Below the pieces are notes generated by a model, which saw only the letters and a list, made by a program, of their open reading frames with translations, was not told the DNA's origin and ran no database searches. From the NCBI RefSeq assembly GCF_016458825.1, contig NZ_CP066744.1, positions 777,868 through 841,867 on the forward strand: a DNA stretch of 64,000 nt, written 5' to 3'. The stretch is from Miniphocaeibacter halophilus. GTDB taxonomy: Bacteria; Bacillota; Clostridia; Tissierellales; Peptoniphilaceae. The position numbers and the translations under genes were made by a program. Below are positions 27,338-36,352 of the stretch, piece by piece. Position 1 is the stretch's first letter; the number at the start of each line of letters is the position of its first letter.

Positions 27338-29331
27338 ATTTACATTCTACTGTAGTTCTATTAAAACAGAGTAATGACGCAGTTAAATCAAATGACATCC
27401 TCATTTATATTCTACTGTAGTTCTATTAAAACTATGTATATAGTATATACATAGTAATTTACATTCTACTGTAGTTCTATTAAAACCTCTTTTCTTTTCT
27501 TCACTAACTCTGCTTGTTTCTGATTTACATTCTACTGTAGTTCTATTAAAACCCATTTTTAAATAAATAGTCTGTTGTATCTTCTTGATTTACATTCTAC
27601 TGTAGTTCTATTAAAACTTTTCATATTCTAGTCCTGCAAAGTAATCATCTTCTATTTACATTCTACTGTAGTTCTATTAAAACATTTCTTTAAAAACAAA
27701 ACCAAGACTGCAGAAAAAATTTACATTCTACTGTAGTTCTATTAAAACTAAGTCCTAATGCTTCTTTCAATCTGTCTTTGTTTTATTTACATTCTACTGT
27801 AGTTCTATTAAAACCCTATCAACGTTTCTAACTCATTCCCAAAGCTCCAATTTACATTCTACTGTAGTTCTATTAAAACGGTGATAATTATTTGATTTTT
27901 AGAAAATTAAATATATTTACATTCTACTGTAGTTCTATTAAAACGAATAAATGAACGGTGGAATTCGTCTATAGAGATAATTTACATTCTACTGTAGTTC
28001 TATTAAAACTAGATATGATTGTAAGTTTAAAATGATTGTAAAATATTTACATTCTACTGTAGTTCTATTAAAACAGTAGTTTTACATCATCATCTAAACC
28101 TATATCTACCACATTTACATTCTACTGTAGTTCTATTAAAACATGTCTGAAAAATCTATTGACGCTAGAGAAAAAGGATTTACATTCTACTGTAGTTCTA
28201 TTAAAACTTCATCAGTAATTCCGATATTATTAATTTTATCTTCATTTACATTCTACTGTAGTTCTATTAAAACGGAAGTCCTTACAAGGACAGTGATATT
28301 GTAATAGCTGAATTTACATTCTACTGTAGTTCTATTAAAACAAAACAGCCTATTAGATACATCTGACCCTTATTAGATTTACATTCTACTGTAGTTCTAT
28401 TAAAACTACAGCATCTCTTACATTTTGAAATGATGTGCTCTATTTACATTCTACTGTAGTTCTATTAAAACTTTTCTATTTTGAAATCTAATGCTTTTGC
28501 TAATTTATTTACATTCTACTGTAGTTCTATTAAAACTTAGCTAAAATAATAAAAAATGATGGCTGGAAAGAAATATTTACATTCTACTGTAGTTCTATTA
28601 AAACTACGCTAGCTCCACCAGTATCGAACAATTCTGCCCCATTTACATTCTACTGTAGTTCTATTAAAACTGTAGTGGACTTACATCAGACTTTATACCT
28701 TTTAAATTTACATTCTACTGTAGTTCTATTAAAACTTTCTTCAACTGCCTTGTTAAGATTTTCCGTGACAATATTTACATTCTACTGTAGTTCTATTAAA
28801 ACTATTTTAAATTCATAACCGATATTTTCTATATCTTCTAATTTACATTCTACTGTAGTTCTATTAAAACGTTTACACAGAAGATAGCAACACAAAATTC
28901 AAAGATATTTACATTCTACTGTAGTTCTATTAAAACAGATTATTATATAGACAACGATTTAGAAGATAAAAATTTACATTCTACTGTAGTTCTATTAAAA
29001 CTTTCCTCCCTAGCTCTTTGTTTGCTAAAATAAATTCATTTACATTCTACTGTAGTTCTATTAAAACAAACCTCTTTCCATTAACTCATTTAAGAATTTT
29101 TGACATTTACATTCTACTGTAGTTCTATTAAAACACCTATAAGAGATGATGAGCTTATCGCCATTTCAAATTTACATTCTACTGTAGTTCTATTAAAACT
29201 TGAAGAAGACGGAAGAATTAAAAAGTCAGAAGCTATATTTACATTCTACTGTAGTTCTATTAAAACCAGCTTTTTTAGGTACTTGTCCCTCTATCAACTC
29301 TATTTACATTCTACTGTAGTTCTATTAAAAC
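27338..29331 (-). CRISPR. CRISPR array, 31 repeats and 30 spacers, type I-B-like repeat
   Basis: Thirty-one copies of a 30-base repeat. On the minus strand it begins GTTTTAATAGAACTACAG and ends TAGAATGTAAAT, which resembles clostridial and fusobacterial type I-B repeats whose crRNA 5' handle ends ATGTAAAT. All repeats are identical except the second from the left (27403-27432), which has T for C in its ATTTATATTC segment. Spacers are 35-38 bases except one of 24 bases (27433-27456). Degeneracy at the left end and a promoter-bearing leader at the right end indicate leftward transcription, with the newest spacers near 29300. No cas gene is present in the window. Confidence 0.98.
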
Positions 29332-29510
29332 AGGTGCTATTTTACACCTGTATTTTACAAGCTTATAGTCCTGTATTCTGTCGATGTATACATTATATCC
29401 TATTTTTTCTTCTTAGGAAAACTCCATTTATAAAGAATGGCTAATTATGTTATTTTATCCTTACTGTCGATCTTCCGTTTTCCTAGCATTATTCAAGGTC
29501 GACAGTAGGC
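29332..29510 (-). promoter_or_regulatory. probable CRISPR leader with promoter
   Basis: On the minus strand a TATAAT (complement of 29392-29397) lies about 60 bases before the first repeat. The heptamer TCGACAG or its complement occurs three times: 29378-29384, 29464-29470 and 29499-29505. The last two form an inverted repeat TACTGTCGA / TCGACAGTA. Next to the first repeat, AGGTG and CACCT can form a small hairpin. The remaining bases to 29711 are AT-rich, with no ORF, and must contain the treR promoter. Confidence 0.6.
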
Positions 29511-29711
29511 ATTTATTTGCTTTTAATATTTAATTCAACTAGTTCATAAGATAAGTATGGATTTTCCCCATCTCTTGAATCAAAATATAATCCTATTTTT
29601 TTATGAGACTATTGTTCCTTACTATTATTTAAATTCTAATTTAAATTTGAAATTATTAAATTATTGTAATAATATATTTACATAATACTATTATTTTTGA
29701 AAGGATATTTT

Positions 29712-30419
29712 ATGACTCCAAAATACAAAAAAATAATCGATTCCTTTATTAAGGATTATGACAACAATAATATATTACCCGGCGATACTCTTCCTTCTGA
29801 AAATGAATTAATGAAAGAATGGAATTGCTCACGAGATACTGTTAGAAAAGCTATGACAGTTCTTGCTGAAAGGAAGTATATTCAAAAAAGTCAAGGTCAA
29901 AAATCTACAGTTTTAAATAGAAAGGAATATGAATTTCCAGTTTCTAGAATAACCAGTTTTCAAGAACTAGTTAAGAAAAGAAATTTAAATGCTTCTACAG
30001 AAGTCGTTAAGTTTGAAATAGTTAATAAATCCCATTATATTTATAACTTGTTTAATGTTCCTAAATCGGAAAAAATTTTAGAAATTATACGTATTAGGGA
30101 AATTGATAATGAAAAAATAATATTAGATAAGGACTTTTTTCTAGAAAAATATATTGGCAATTTAAATAAGGAAATTGCTGGTGGTTCAATTTATGAATAT
30201 TTAGAAAATGAACTTGGTTTAAAAATAGATTTTGCCAAAAAAACAATTACTGTAGAAAAGCCAACTAAGGAAGATCTTAAATATTTAGATTTGAAGAAGG
30301 ATACTTTAATTGCAAATATTGAAAGTTTCACTTATCTGGAAGATAATATATTATTTCAAATTACCTACTCTAGACATAGATCAGATAAGTTTAAATTCTT
30401 TGATTTTGCACAAAGATAA
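29712..30419 (+). CDS. treR: trehalose operon repressor, GntR family
   Basis: Transcription repressor of the trehalose operon. The 235-residue product has an N-terminal GntR winged helix (residues 1-70: LPSENELMKEWNCSRDTVRKAM) and a C-terminal UTRA effector domain, which in TreR binds trehalose 6-phosphate. I chose the ATG at 29712 behind AAAGG; an upstream TTG at 29697 has no ribosome binding site. Directly downstream are the trehalose PTS gene and phosphotrehalase gene, with two palindromic operators between. Confidence 0.88.
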   Translation: MTPKYKKIIDSFIKDYDNNNILPGDTLPSENELMKEWNCSRDTVRKAMTVLAERKYIQKSQGQKSTVLNRKEYEFPVSRITSFQELVKKRNLNASTEVVKFEIVNKSHYIYNLFNVPKSEKILEIIRIREIDNEKIILDKDFFLEKYIGNLNKEIAGGSIYEYLENELGLKIDFAKKTITVEKPTKEDLKYLDLKKDTLIANIESFTYLEDNILFQITYSRHRSDKFKFFDFAQR

Positions 30420-30471
30420 TTGGGAAAACAGTTGCTAATTTAGTATTAATATGATATAACTTAAGTACAAA

Positions 30472-30485
30472 CTTATACGTATAAG
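30472..30485 (+). promoter_or_regulatory. TreR operator 1
   Basis: Perfect 14-base palindrome CTTATACGTATAAG in the gap before treB. Confidence 0.65.
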
Positions 30486-30529
30486 GTGTCGGGAATACAT
30501 CTTGTTTTATAAGCTTCTATTTAACAAAA

Positions 30530-30543
30530 CTTGTACGTATAGG
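30530..30543 (+). promoter_or_regulatory. TreR operator 2
   Basis: CTTGTACGTATAGG, an imperfect copy of operator 1 placed 58 bases downstream and just ahead of the treB ribosome binding site. Both share the core TACGTATA. Confidence 0.6.
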
Positions 30544-30560
30544 ATATTAGGAGGTAGAAA

Positions 30561-32027
30561 ATGGGAAAATATTTAGAAGATAGCCGAAAACTTTTAGAGT
30601 TTATTGGCGGAAAAGAAAATATAGGCGCTGTTACACACTGCGTTACTAGAATGAGATTTGTTTTAAACGATCCAGAAAAAGCCGATACTGAAAAAATAGA
30701 AGCATTGCCTTCAGTAAAGGGTACTTTTACTCAGGCAGGACAATTTCAAGTTATTATTGGTAATGATGTTGCAAATTTTTATAATGATTTTGTTTCTATT
30801 GCAGGCGTTGAAGGTGTAAGTAAGGAAGCTGTAAAAGAGGAGGCCAAGAAAAATCAAAATATTTTTCAAAAAATCGCTTCAACTTTAGCCGAAATATTTG
30901 CACCTATTATCCCAGCAATAATTGTCGGAGGATTAATTTTAGGTTTTAGGAATATTTTAGGAGAAATTGGATTTGAATCCTTAGGTCAAAAAGTAGTTGA
31001 TGGAGTTGCTCAAACTTTAAAAGACGGTACTCCAGTTTATAATGCTATTGTAGATGTTTCTCAATTTTGGGCAGGCGTAAATGATTTTCTATGGTTAATT
31101 GGTGAAGCTATTTTCCATTTCCTACCTGTAGGAATTACTTGGTCCATTACTAGAAAAATGGGAACTACTCAAATTTTAGGTATTGTGCTAGGTCTTACTT
31201 TAGTTTCTCCTCAACTTTTAAATGCCTATTCTGTAGCCGGTACTGCCGCTGCTGATATTCCATTTTGGAACTTCGGTTTCTTTCAAATCGACATGATAGG
31301 CTATCAAGCTCAAGTTATACCAGCAATGTTAGCAGGATTTACACTGGTATATTTGGAAAGATTTTTTAAGAAGATCATACCTGAAGTTATTTCAATGATA
31401 TTTGTACCATTGTTCGCTCTACTTTTGGCAGTAATATTTGCCCATGTAATTTTAGGACCTATTGGATGGGTTATAGGTAATTGGATATCTAAAATAGTTT
31501 ACGGTGGTTTAACTTCTAATTTCAGATGGTTATTTGCTGCTGTATTTGGATTTTTATATGCACCACTTGTTATTACAGGTCTACATCATACAACAAATGC
31601 AATTGATACCCAACTTGTTGCAGATTTTGGTGGTACTATTCTTTGGCCAATGATTGCTTTATCCAACATAGCACAAGGTTCTGCTGTACTTGCTATGGTT
31701 GTGTTACAAAGAAAAAACGAAGAAGCAAAACAAGTTTCCATACCTGCAACTATTTCAGCTTATTTAGGTGTTACTGAACCTGCTTTATTTGGGGTTAACT
31801 TAAAATATAGAGCTCCTTTTATATGTGGTATGATAGGCTCTGCTATAGCAGCTGTTATTTCCGTTGGTTTTGGAGTTCAAGCTAACTCTATTGGAGTTGG
31901 TGGTTTACCAGGTATTTTATCTATTAAGACTCAATTTATGCTTAAGTTTTTAATAGCAATGATTGTATCAATTGTAGTACCTTTCATTTTAACTTTCCTA
32001 TGGGGAAAGAAAAATAAAGTTAAATAA
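30561..32027 (+). CDS. treB: PTS trehalose-specific enzyme IIBC
   Basis: Membrane permease that imports trehalose while phosphorylating it to trehalose 6-phosphate. The 488 residues comprise an EIIB domain with the phosphorylated cysteine in AVTHCVTRMRF (Cys27), a linker, and an EIIC domain of about ten helices with TGLHHTTNAIDTQ. There is no fused EIIA domain, as usual for TreB, so a separate EIIA must serve it. The ATG follows TAGGAGGT. Repressor and phosphotrehalase genes flank it. Confidence 0.93.
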   Translation: MGKYLEDSRKLLEFIGGKENIGAVTHCVTRMRFVLNDPEKADTEKIEALPSVKGTFTQAGQFQVIIGNDVANFYNDFVSIAGVEGVSKEAVKEEAKKNQNIFQKIASTLAEIFAPIIPAIIVGGLILGFRNILGEIGFESLGQKVVDGVAQTLKDGTPVYNAIVDVSQFWAGVNDFLWLIGEAIFHFLPVGITWSITRKMGTTQILGIVLGLTLVSPQLLNAYSVAGTAAADIPFWNFGFFQIDMIGYQAQVIPAMLAGFTLVYLERFFKKIIPEVISMIFVPLFALLLAVIFAHVILGPIGWVIGNWISKIVYGGLTSNFRWLFAAVFGFLYAPLVITGLHHTTNAIDTQLVADFGGTILWPMIALSNIAQGSAVLAMVVLQRKNEEAKQVSIPATISAYLGVTEPALFGVNLKYRAPFICGMIGSAIAAVISVGFGVQANSIGVGGLPGILSIKTQFMLKFLIAMIVSIVVPFILTFLWGKKNKVK

Positions 32028-32039
32028 TTGGAGTTGTTT

Positions 32040-33701
32040 ATGAATTTTAAAAATATGACAGTTTATCAAATATATCCTAGATCCTTTTATGATAGTAATG
32101 GTGATGGTATTGGTGATTTAAAAGGAATAGAACAAAAGTTAGATTATATAAAAGAATTGGGTGTAGATATGATTTGGATTACCCCCTTCTTTAAATCTCA
32201 CCAATATGATAACGGATACGATGTAGACGATTATTGCTCTGTAGATCCAAGATTTGGTTCTATGGAGGACTTCGATAATCTTATAAAAAAAGCCGATAGT
32301 TATGGTATTGGAATAATGTTAGATATGGTATTTAATCATAGTTCTATTCACCATGAATGGTTTCAAAAAGCATTAGCTGGCGATAAGAAATATCAAGATT
32401 ATTATTTTTTTAAATCTGCAAAAAATAATAATCTACCAACTAACTGGATTTCTAAATTTGGAGGTCCTACATGGGAATATGTAGAATCTTTGGATAAATA
32501 CTACCTTCATCTTTTTCATAAAGGCCAAGCGGATTTAAATTGGGAAAATGAAGAGTTACGTGACGAACTTGTAAATGTTTTAAAGTTTTGGAAAAATAAA
32601 GGTGTTAAAGGTTTTAGATTTGATGTTGTTAATTTAATTTCTAAACCAAAAATATTTGAAGATGATTTTCAAGGTGATGGGCGAAGGTTTTACACTGACG
32701 GTCCTAAGGTAAATGAATACTTACAGGAAATTGTATATAAGGCCGGTATTGAAAATATGATTACTGTTGGTGAAATGTCCTCTACTTCTATTGCTAATTG
32801 TATAGAATACACAAAACCGGAAAATAAAGAATTAAATATGGCCTTTAATTTTCATCATTTAAAAGTAGACTATAAGGATGGTGAAAAATGGGAACTTGCT
32901 CCTGTAAATTATAAATCACTAAAGGAAATTTTCTCTACATGGCAAGTTGAAATGCAAAACCGTGGTGGTTGGAGTGCTTGGTTTTGGAATAATCATGACC
33001 AGCCAAGGGCAGTTTCCCGATTTACCAATGACAAGGAATATAGAGTTCAATCGGCTAAATTACTAGCTAATATAATTCATCTTTTTAGAGGTACTCCTTA
33101 TATATTTCAAGGTGAGGAGTTTGGTATGACTAATGGATACTTTGAGTCTATAGAGGAGTTTAGAGACTATGAAAGTATAAATTATTACAATATTTTACTT
33201 GAAAAAGGAAAATCAAAAGAGGAAGCCTTAAATATTCTTTCAAGGCGTTCTCGTGATAACGGTCGAATTCCTATACATTGGGATGACACAGAAAATTCCG
33301 GATTTACAAGAGGAACTCCTTGGATAAAAATTAACGAGAATTATTTGGAAATTAACGCTAAAAAAGATAGGGAAAGTTCAAATTCCATATTTAAACATTA
33401 CCAAAAATTAATAAGTTTAAGAAGGAATTTAAAATTAATTTCTCATGGAAACTATAGAGAAATAAATACAGATATCGATAAATTATTTATTTTTGAAAGA
33501 TATTTAGACAATGAGGAATTAATCTGTATTAATAATTTTAGTAATGAAGAACTAATCTATGAATTTAATAATAATATATTTGAAAAATATAAGAATTCTA
33601 AAATACTAATTAGTAATTACGGTGACAAAACATTTACCAATCCATTGGTTTTAAAACCCTATGAATCAATTGCATATATTAACAGTGAAAAAGAAGACTA
33701 G
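32040..33701 (+). CDS. treC: alpha,alpha-phosphotrehalase
   Basis: Cytoplasmic GH13 enzyme that splits trehalose 6-phosphate into glucose and glucose 6-phosphate. The 553-residue sequence begins TVYQIYPRSFYDSNGDG and shows the (beta/alpha)8 motifs DMVFNHSS, GFRFDVVN (nucleophile Asp), TVGEMSS (acid/base Glu) and NNHDQPR (third carboxylate). I chose the ATG at 32040 preceded by TTGGAG; the TTG at 32028 overlaps that site. It starts 13 bases after treB. An oligo-1,6-glucosidase is the alternative, disfavoured by the PTS neighbour. Confidence 0.92.
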   Translation: MNFKNMTVYQIYPRSFYDSNGDGIGDLKGIEQKLDYIKELGVDMIWITPFFKSHQYDNGYDVDDYCSVDPRFGSMEDFDNLIKKADSYGIGIMLDMVFNHSSIHHEWFQKALAGDKKYQDYYFFKSAKNNNLPTNWISKFGGPTWEYVESLDKYYLHLFHKGQADLNWENEELRDELVNVLKFWKNKGVKGFRFDVVNLISKPKIFEDDFQGDGRRFYTDGPKVNEYLQEIVYKAGIENMITVGEMSSTSIANCIEYTKPENKELNMAFNFHHLKVDYKDGEKWELAPVNYKSLKEIFSTWQVEMQNRGGWSAWFWNNHDQPRAVSRFTNDKEYRVQSAKLLANIIHLFRGTPYIFQGEEFGMTNGYFESIEEFRDYESINYYNILLEKGKSKEEALNILSRRSRDNGRIPIHWDDTENSGFTRGTPWIKINENYLEINAKKDRESSNSIFKHYQKLISLRRNLKLISHGNYREINTDIDKLFIFERYLDNEELICINNFSNEELIYEFNNNIFEKYKNSKILISNYGDKTFTNPLVLKPYESIAYINSEKED

Positions 33702-33716
33702 TTTTAGTCTTCTTTT
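33689..33716. terminator. shared terminator overlapping treC and apbE stop codons
   Basis: Stem AAAAGAAGACTA / TAGTCTTCTTTT with loop GTTT. The treC stop (33699-33701) and the convergent apbE stop (33704-33706) both lie within the hairpin. Confidence 0.85.
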
Positions 33717-34789
33717 GCTGTTATTCCTTCACTTTGTAAATAATTTTTCATTCCTTCTGTTATGTGTTTTTTTTCATTTTTGTCAATCCATATAACTTCA
33801 ACATTATCAATATCCTTTATTAAATCTTTTCCTTCTTCTATTGGAAGTAGAAATAAGGTTGTTGAAAGAAAATCTGCTACTCCACTATCTTCTGCTAAAA
33901 CCGTTACAGATTTATATAAATCTCCAGGCACTAATGTATCGGGATCTATAATATGATTATAGATTTTCCCATCTACTTCATAATATCTTTGATAGTCTCC
34001 ACTAGTTACTAGGGATATATTATTTCCATATACAATATCTATAATTGAGCTACCTGTATCCCCTTTTTCAGAATTAGGGTTTTGTATTCCTATTCCCCAT
34101 TTATCCTTATCTTTTTCCATCGGTTTACCTATAGAAATTACATTCCCACCAGCTGAAAGTATTGCTGATTTACAACCTGCCTCCCTAACTTTGTTCATAA
34201 CTAATTGGGAAGCATATCCTTTTGATGTTGCACCAATATCTAAAGACATTTTTTCGTCTTCTAGAAATACTGTGCTATTTTCTTCATTAATAATTACTTT
34301 ATTTATATCTGTATGTTGCGAAGCCGATTTTAATTCCTCTATGTTTGGAACCTCCGGTTTTTCCTTATTATTTTCATCTAAGGCTTCTTCCCTATATTCA
34401 TGCCAAATATTAAGTACCGGACCAAAGGCAATATTTGTTTTATAGGAATATTTTTCTGTCATATTTTTAGAAAATTTCAATAATTCAATAATATCCCTAT
34501 CGACTTCTACAGGTTCTATTCCTGCCATATCGTTAATAGCTTTAATATTATTAATTCCTTCATAGTCATTATAAATATCATATAGTTTATGAAGTCTATT
34601 AAATTCTTCTTTTACTAGAGAGTAATACTTTTTATATTCTTCTTCCGTTTCTGTGTAAGCTGTAAAGTCGATAATTGTATCAAATGTTCCAAATATTGTA
34701 TCCTGATTTTTTATATATTTATTTTTATTACAAGCTGTAAATAATAAAATTATAGATAATAGAGAAAGTAAAATAAATTTTTTCTTCAT
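33704..34789 (-). CDS. apbE: FAD:protein FMN transferase ApbE, lipoprotein
   Basis: Extracytoplasmic enzyme that attaches FMN from FAD to threonine of target flavoproteins. The 361-residue protein has a signal peptide with lipobox LFTAC (Cys20) and the ApbE features TIIDFTAYT, DIGATSKGYAS (flavin/metal site) and a C-terminal GDYQRYYEVDGKIYNHIIDP. The length is normal. No Rnf, Nqr or other flavinylated partner is encoded in the window, so its target is elsewhere. Confidence 0.92.
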   Translation of the reverse strand: MKKKFILLSLLSIILLFTACNKNKYIKNQDTIFGTFDTIIDFTAYTETEEEYKKYYSLVKEEFNRLHKLYDIYNDYEGINNIKAINDMAGIEPVEVDRDIIELLKFSKNMTEKYSYKTNIAFGPVLNIWHEYREEALDENNKEKPEVPNIEELKSASQHTDINKVIINEENSTVFLEDEKMSLDIGATSKGYASQLVMNKVREAGCKSAILSAGGNVISIGKPMEKDKDKWGIGIQNPNSEKGDTGSSIIDIVYGNNISLVTSGDYQRYYEVDGKIYNHIIDPDTLVPGDLYKSVTVLAEDSGVADFLSTTLFLLPIEEGKDLIKDIDNVEVIWIDKNEKKHITEGMKNYLQSEGITAKED

Positions 34790-34850
34790 TTTTCACCTCT
34801 ATTAAATTATACCTTAATTTTAATTCTAATGTAGATAATTTAAAAATATT

Positions 34851-34886
34851 AAAACCTCCAAATCCCTTTACAGATTTGAAGGTTTT
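34851..34886 (-). terminator. terminator of the sodium symporter gene
   Basis: Hairpin with a 14-base stem; the one non-Watson-Crick pair becomes a G-U pair only in leftward RNA, so it belongs to the minus-strand symporter gene. T-rich sequence follows leftward. Confidence 0.75.
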
Positions 34887-34919
34887 TTACTTTTCTTATT
34901 CTTTTATATCTACTAAATC

Positions 34920-36263
34920 TTAACCTATTCCTCCCCAAAGAATTCCTAATACTACTACAATTATAGTTAATCCACAAAATACGTACTTGCCCATAGGAAT
35001 AATAAACTTCGGAACTTCACCATCTAATCCTTTACCTATTTCCTGTTTTACAAATTTATCTCCACAAACCCAGAAGAACATTATCGCTGCCAATAAAGCT
35101 CCTACTGGAATTACATATATACTTACAACATCCATCCATGTAGATAAAACATCAGCATTCTCAATAAATACTCCTACTATAACCCCTACAATAGCTATTG
35201 TTATAACAGCTTTTGTTCTAGAAAACTTAAATCTATCTTGAAGTGCTTCAATTGGTGCCTCAAATAGATTTACCAAAGAAGTAATTCCTGCAAAAAGCAC
35301 TGCTATGAAAAATATTATTGAAAATAATTGACCAAATGGCATTTGTTTAAATACCTCTGGCATTGTTATAAATAACATTGGTGGACCTGATGTCGGTTCC
35401 ATTCCAAAAGCAAAAACTGAAGGAATAATAACAAGTGCTGCTAGAGATGCTGCTATTGTATCAAAAATTGCAATACTAACACCTGCTTTAACAACATTTT
35501 CATCATCTTTTAAATAACTACCATAGACTAATGTTCCTGAACCTGCTAATGATAATGAAAAGAATGACTGTCCTAATGCATAAACCCAAGTTTTTGGATT
35601 AGCTAAGGCTGACCAATCCGGATTTAACAAGAATTTATATCCTTCATTAGCGCCATCTAAAAAAGCAACTCTAATTGCTAAAACTATAAATAGCACAAAA
35701 AATGCTGGCATTAAATATTTATTCGCTTTTTCTATTCCTGCAGATATACCTGCATTCATTATTATAAATGTTAAAGCTAAAGCTATTAAATGCCAAGGAA
35801 TAGAGCCAAAAGTTCCTGCTATTGTTCCAAAATATTCCGCACTATCTGCTGCTTTTACCAAATCACCTGCAAATGCTCCTACGGTGAATTTTATTATCCA
35901 ACCAACTACTACTGAATAGCCAATAGCTATTGCTAAAGAACCAATTATTGGAATAAGACCTATTAAGTCTCCATTTTTCTTTCCTCTACTCGCCATCGCT
36001 TTTTTAAAAGCTCCCATTGGTCCTGTTTTCATGGCTCTACCAAAGGACATTTCTCCAATAACACCTGTGAAGCCCAGTAAAAATATACAAATGAAATAAG
36101 GTACTAAAAAAGCAAATCCGCCAAATTGTCCAACTCTATAGGGAAATAACCAAATATTTCCCATACCAACTGCTGAGCCAACGCATGCAAGTACAAAGGC
36201 CCATCTCGATGAAAAGGTTTCCCTGTTATCTATACTTGTAACATTTTTATCTTCTTTTGACAT
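34920..36263 (-). CDS. sodium-dependent amino-acid symporter (NSS/SNF family)
   Basis: Inner-membrane Na+:amino-acid importer of the LeuT/TnaT family. The 447 residues carry about eleven helices; the first has the family sequence ACVGSAVGMGNIWLFPY with the unwound sodium/substrate site, and GSGTLVYGSYL marks a later helix. It lies 90 bases downstream of tryptophanase on the same strand, beyond a hairpin, which suggests tryptophan or another aromatic amino acid as substrate. That inference rests on context only. Confidence 0.92.
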   Translation of the reverse strand: MSKEDKNVTSIDNRETFSSRWAFVLACVGSAVGMGNIWLFPYRVGQFGGFAFLVPYFICIFLLGFTGVIGEMSFGRAMKTGPMGAFKKAMASRGKKNGDLIGLIPIIGSLAIAIGYSVVVGWIIKFTVGAFAGDLVKAADSAEYFGTIAGTFGSIPWHLIALALTFIIMNAGISAGIEKANKYLMPAFFVLFIVLAIRVAFLDGANEGYKFLLNPDWSALANPKTWVYALGQSFFSLSLAGSGTLVYGSYLKDDENVVKAGVSIAIFDTIAASLAALVIIPSVFAFGMEPTSGPPMLFITMPEVFKQMPFGQLFSIIFFIAVLFAGITSLVNLFEAPIEALQDRFKFSRTKAVITIAIVGVIVGVFIENADVLSTWMDVVSIYVIPVGALLAAIMFFWVCGDKFVKQEIGKGLDGEVPKFIIPMGKYVFCGLTIIVVVLGILWGGIG

Positions 36264-36308
36264 TTGTAACCTTCCTTATGTATTTTTATAAAAATATGTA
36301 TTCTTATA

Positions 36309-36344
36309 AAAATAGCTAGGAGAATGAATTCTTCTAGCTATTTT
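36309..36344 (-). terminator. hairpin between tnaA and the symporter gene
   Basis: AAAATAGCTAG pairs with CTAGCTATTTT, followed leftward by a short T run. It probably terminates part of the tnaA transcription before the symporter gene. Confidence 0.65.
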
Positions 36345-36352
36345 ATTTTTAT

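Noticed and set aside
29100..29444. Open frame of about 114 codons running through the right end of the CRISPR array
   Set aside because: It is made of array repeats translated with spacers (recurring FTFYCSSIKT) and has no ribosome binding site; it is an artefact of the array.
25837..29700. Prophage or transposon carrying the CRISPR array
   Set aside because: No integrase, transposase, terminal inverted repeats or flanking tRNA duplication is visible.
32040..33701. Oligo-1,6-glucosidase as the GH13 enzyme
   Set aside because: The PTS trehalose permease, TreR and the length of 553 residues favour phosphotrehalase.
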